A stretch of 6,092 nt of DNA, from assembly GCA_946480605.1 (NCBI GenBank), contig CAMLKW010000249.1:1-6092 (forward strand), read 5' to 3'. Below are positions 5,052 to 6,092 of the stretch, in pieces. The stretch comes from an uncultured Roseateles sp. Its GTDB lineage: Bacteria; Pseudomonadota; Gammaproteobacteria; Burkholderiales; Burkholderiaceae. The notes beneath the pieces were generated by a model. That model saw nothing but the letters and a program-made list of their open reading frames with translations. It did not search any database and was not told where the DNA came from. Numbering within the stretch: the stretch's first letter is position 1; the number at the start of each line of letters is the position of its first letter. The position numbers and the translations under genes are program-made.

Positions 5052-5927
5052 TCAGCCGCGCGGGTGGTGCGCCGCGTGCAAGGCCTTGAGGCGCTCCCGC
5101 GCCACATGGGTGTAGATCTGCGTCGTGGACAGGTCCGCATGCCCCAAAAGCAGCTGCACCGCGCGCAGATCTGCACCATGGTTGAGCAGGTGCGTCGCGA
5201 ACGCGTGGCGCAGCGTGTGCGGCGACAGCGGCGCCGTGACGCCGGCCGCCAGCGCGTGTCGCTTGACCAGGGTCCAGAACATCTGCCGCGTCATGCCGGC
5301 GCCGCGGGCGGTGACGAACAGGTCGTCGCTGCTCTGGCCGGCCAGGATCGCGCCGCGCGCCTCGCGCACGTAGCGGGCCATCCACTCCGCCGCATGCTGG
5401 CCGAAGGGCACGATGCGGCCCTTGGAGCCCTTGCCGGTGATGTGCAGCGCCGCGTCCTTGAACGCCACGTAGGCGCTCTTCAGCGTCACCAGTTCGGACA
5501 CGCGCAGCCCGCAGGCATACATCAGCTCCAGCATCGCGCGGTCGCGCAGACCCAGGGGCGTGTCCACGTCGGGCGCCTCCAGCAAGGCTGTCACCTGGGC
5601 CTCGCTGAGCGTCTTGATGTTGCGCATGCCCGCCTTGGCCGCCGCCAGCTTCAGCGTGGGGTCGGCCGCCACGCGGCCTTCCCGCAATGCCCAGCGGAAG
5701 TAGCGCTTGATGGCGGACAGCCGCCGGTTGGCGCTGCTGGTCTTGCCGCCAGCCTTGGCGACCGCCAGTTGCAGCAAGTCCTGCTCGGTGCAGTGGTCCA
5801 GCGGCCGCGGCGCGATCAGCGCGGCCAACGCGGCCAGGTCGCGCCGGTAGGCCGCCTGCGTGTTGGCGCTCAGGCCGTCTTCCAGCCAGAGCGCCTCGAT
5901 GAAGGACTCGATCGCCGGGTCAATCAC
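5052..5927 (-). CDS. xerD: Tyrosine recombinase XerD
   Basis: XerD works with XerC and FtsK at the chromosomal dif site to resolve chromosome dimers before cell division; it cuts DNA through a tyrosine linked to the 3' phosphate. The protein has 291 residues (E. coli XerD has 298). The N-terminal SAM-like DNA-binding domain covers about residues 4-85 (NTQAAYRRDL, NRRLSAIKRYFRWA). The catalytic domain covers about 105-285, with the full set of active-site residues: Arg142 (CGLRVSEL), Lys166 (TGKGSKGR), His237 and Arg240 (HTLRHAFATHLL), His263 (LLGHADLSTTQIYTH) and the nucleophile Tyr272. The tail RERLKALHAAHHPRG is typical of XerD and separates it from XerC and from phage integrases. The start is a GTG (5927-5925) inside a GTGA that also ends the upstream transporter gene, with no strong ribosome site, so translation is probably coupled. 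No dif-like site is seen in the window. Confidence 0.95.
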   Translation of the reverse strand: MIDPAIESFIEALWLEDGLSANTQAAYRRDLAALAALIAPRPLDHCTEQDLLQLAVAKAGGKTSSANRRLSAIKRYFRWALREGRVAADPTLKLAAAKAGMRNIKTLSEAQVTALLEAPDVDTPLGLRDRAMLELMYACGLRVSELVTLKSAYVAFKDAALHITGKGSKGRIVPFGQHAAEWMARYVREARGAILAGQSSDDLFVTARGAGMTRQMFWTLVKRHALAAGVTAPLSPHTLRHAFATHLLNHGADLRAVQLLLGHADLSTTQIYTHVARERLKALHAAHHPRG

Positions 5928-6092
5928 TCCAGGCTGAGCTTCTGCTGCGCGACGACCTTCTTGTAGACCTCGAACTCCGCCGCGATCTGCACCGCGAACT
6001 GCTCCGGCGTGTTGGCCACGATCAGCGAGCCGGTGTCCTCGATGCGCTTCTTCACGTCGGCGATCTCCAGCGCCTTGCGCACGGCGGCGTTG
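5924..6092 (-). CDS. Bug/TctC-family solute-binding protein, C-terminal 55 residues
   Basis: The minus strand is open from the right edge to a TGA at 5926-5924, giving NAAVRKALEIADVKKRIEDT, then VANTPEQFAVQIAAEFEVYK and the end KLSLE. The pattern of an amphipathic helix with V/R-K-x-L, then a G-x-x-I-V-A-N-TPEQF segment and a final helix holding x-x-Y-K-K-V-V, matches the C-terminus of Bug proteins. These are periplasmic binding proteins of tripartite tricarboxylate transporters, greatly expanded in Burkholderiales. The signal peptide, ligand pocket and most of the protein lie outside the window, so the ligand cannot be judged. The stop overlaps the xerD start by four bases. Family assignment rests on only 55 residues. 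Confidence 0.72.
   Translation of the reverse strand, partial: NAAVRKALEIADVKKRIEDTGSLIVANTPEQFAVQIAAEFEVYKKVVAQQKLSLE

Noticed and set aside
4907..5179. 91-residue upstream extension of the receptor reading frame.
   Set aside because: It would overlap the end of xerD, and the product would bury a textbook signal peptide. The ATG at 4906 has its own GGAG site.
5052..5927. xerD as an integrase marking a mobile element or integron.
   Set aside because: Length, core motifs and the HHPRG tail match housekeeping XerD. No attachment repeats, cargo genes or dif-like site are visible nearby.
4944..5966. 340-codon plus-strand open frame opposite xerD.
   Set aside because: Low-complexity Arg/Gln/His/Leu-rich translation, antisense to an intact xerD with every catalytic residue in place.

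Overview
The window is GC-rich with the dense, low-intergenic layout of a proteobacterial chromosome. The gene set (short-type isocitrate lyase, a Bug/TctC-type solute-binding protein, XerD, a TonB-dependent receptor and MarC) suggests a betaproteobacterium of the order Burkholderiales. This is inferred from gene families and base composition, not from a marker gene. I found no RNA gene, insertion sequence, CRISPR array, prophage or frameshifted gene.

Layout, left to right. (1) 1-893, minus: the N-terminal two thirds of isocitrate lyase (aceA, glyoxylate shunt), running off the left edge. (2) 894-1142: a divergent control region with an AT-rich core (20 G/C in the 80 bases 981-1060, by my count). 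It holds several inverted repeats and an RNA hairpin that touches the aceA Shine-Dalgarno. (3) 1143-1694 and 1735-1881, plus: a GNAT N-acetyltransferase followed by a 48-residue, lysine-rich, probably disordered protein. A perfect 7-bp GC hairpin then fills the short gap to the convergent neighbour. (4) 1904-2506 and 2531-4906, minus: a MarC-family membrane protein lying 24 bp downstream of a 791-residue TonB-dependent outer-membrane receptor, probably on one transcript. (5) 4907-5051: the receptor leader, with a hairpin that would cover its Shine-Dalgarno and a cluster of short repeats. (6) 5052-5927, minus: xerD, whose GTG start overlaps by 4 nt the stop of (7) 5924-6092, the C-terminal tail of a Bug-family solute-binding protein running off the right edge.

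Functionally this is a mosaic of housekeeping and nutrient-uptake genes rather than one pathway. I did not find a convincing undescribed multi-gene system. The parts most worth a second look are regulatory: the aceA control region, the two leader hairpins that cover Shine-Dalgarno sequences, and the two tight gene pairs (receptor-marC and Bug-xerD). The very long open frames opposite aceA, the receptor gene and xerD are by-products of GC-rich codon usage and are not annotated as genes.
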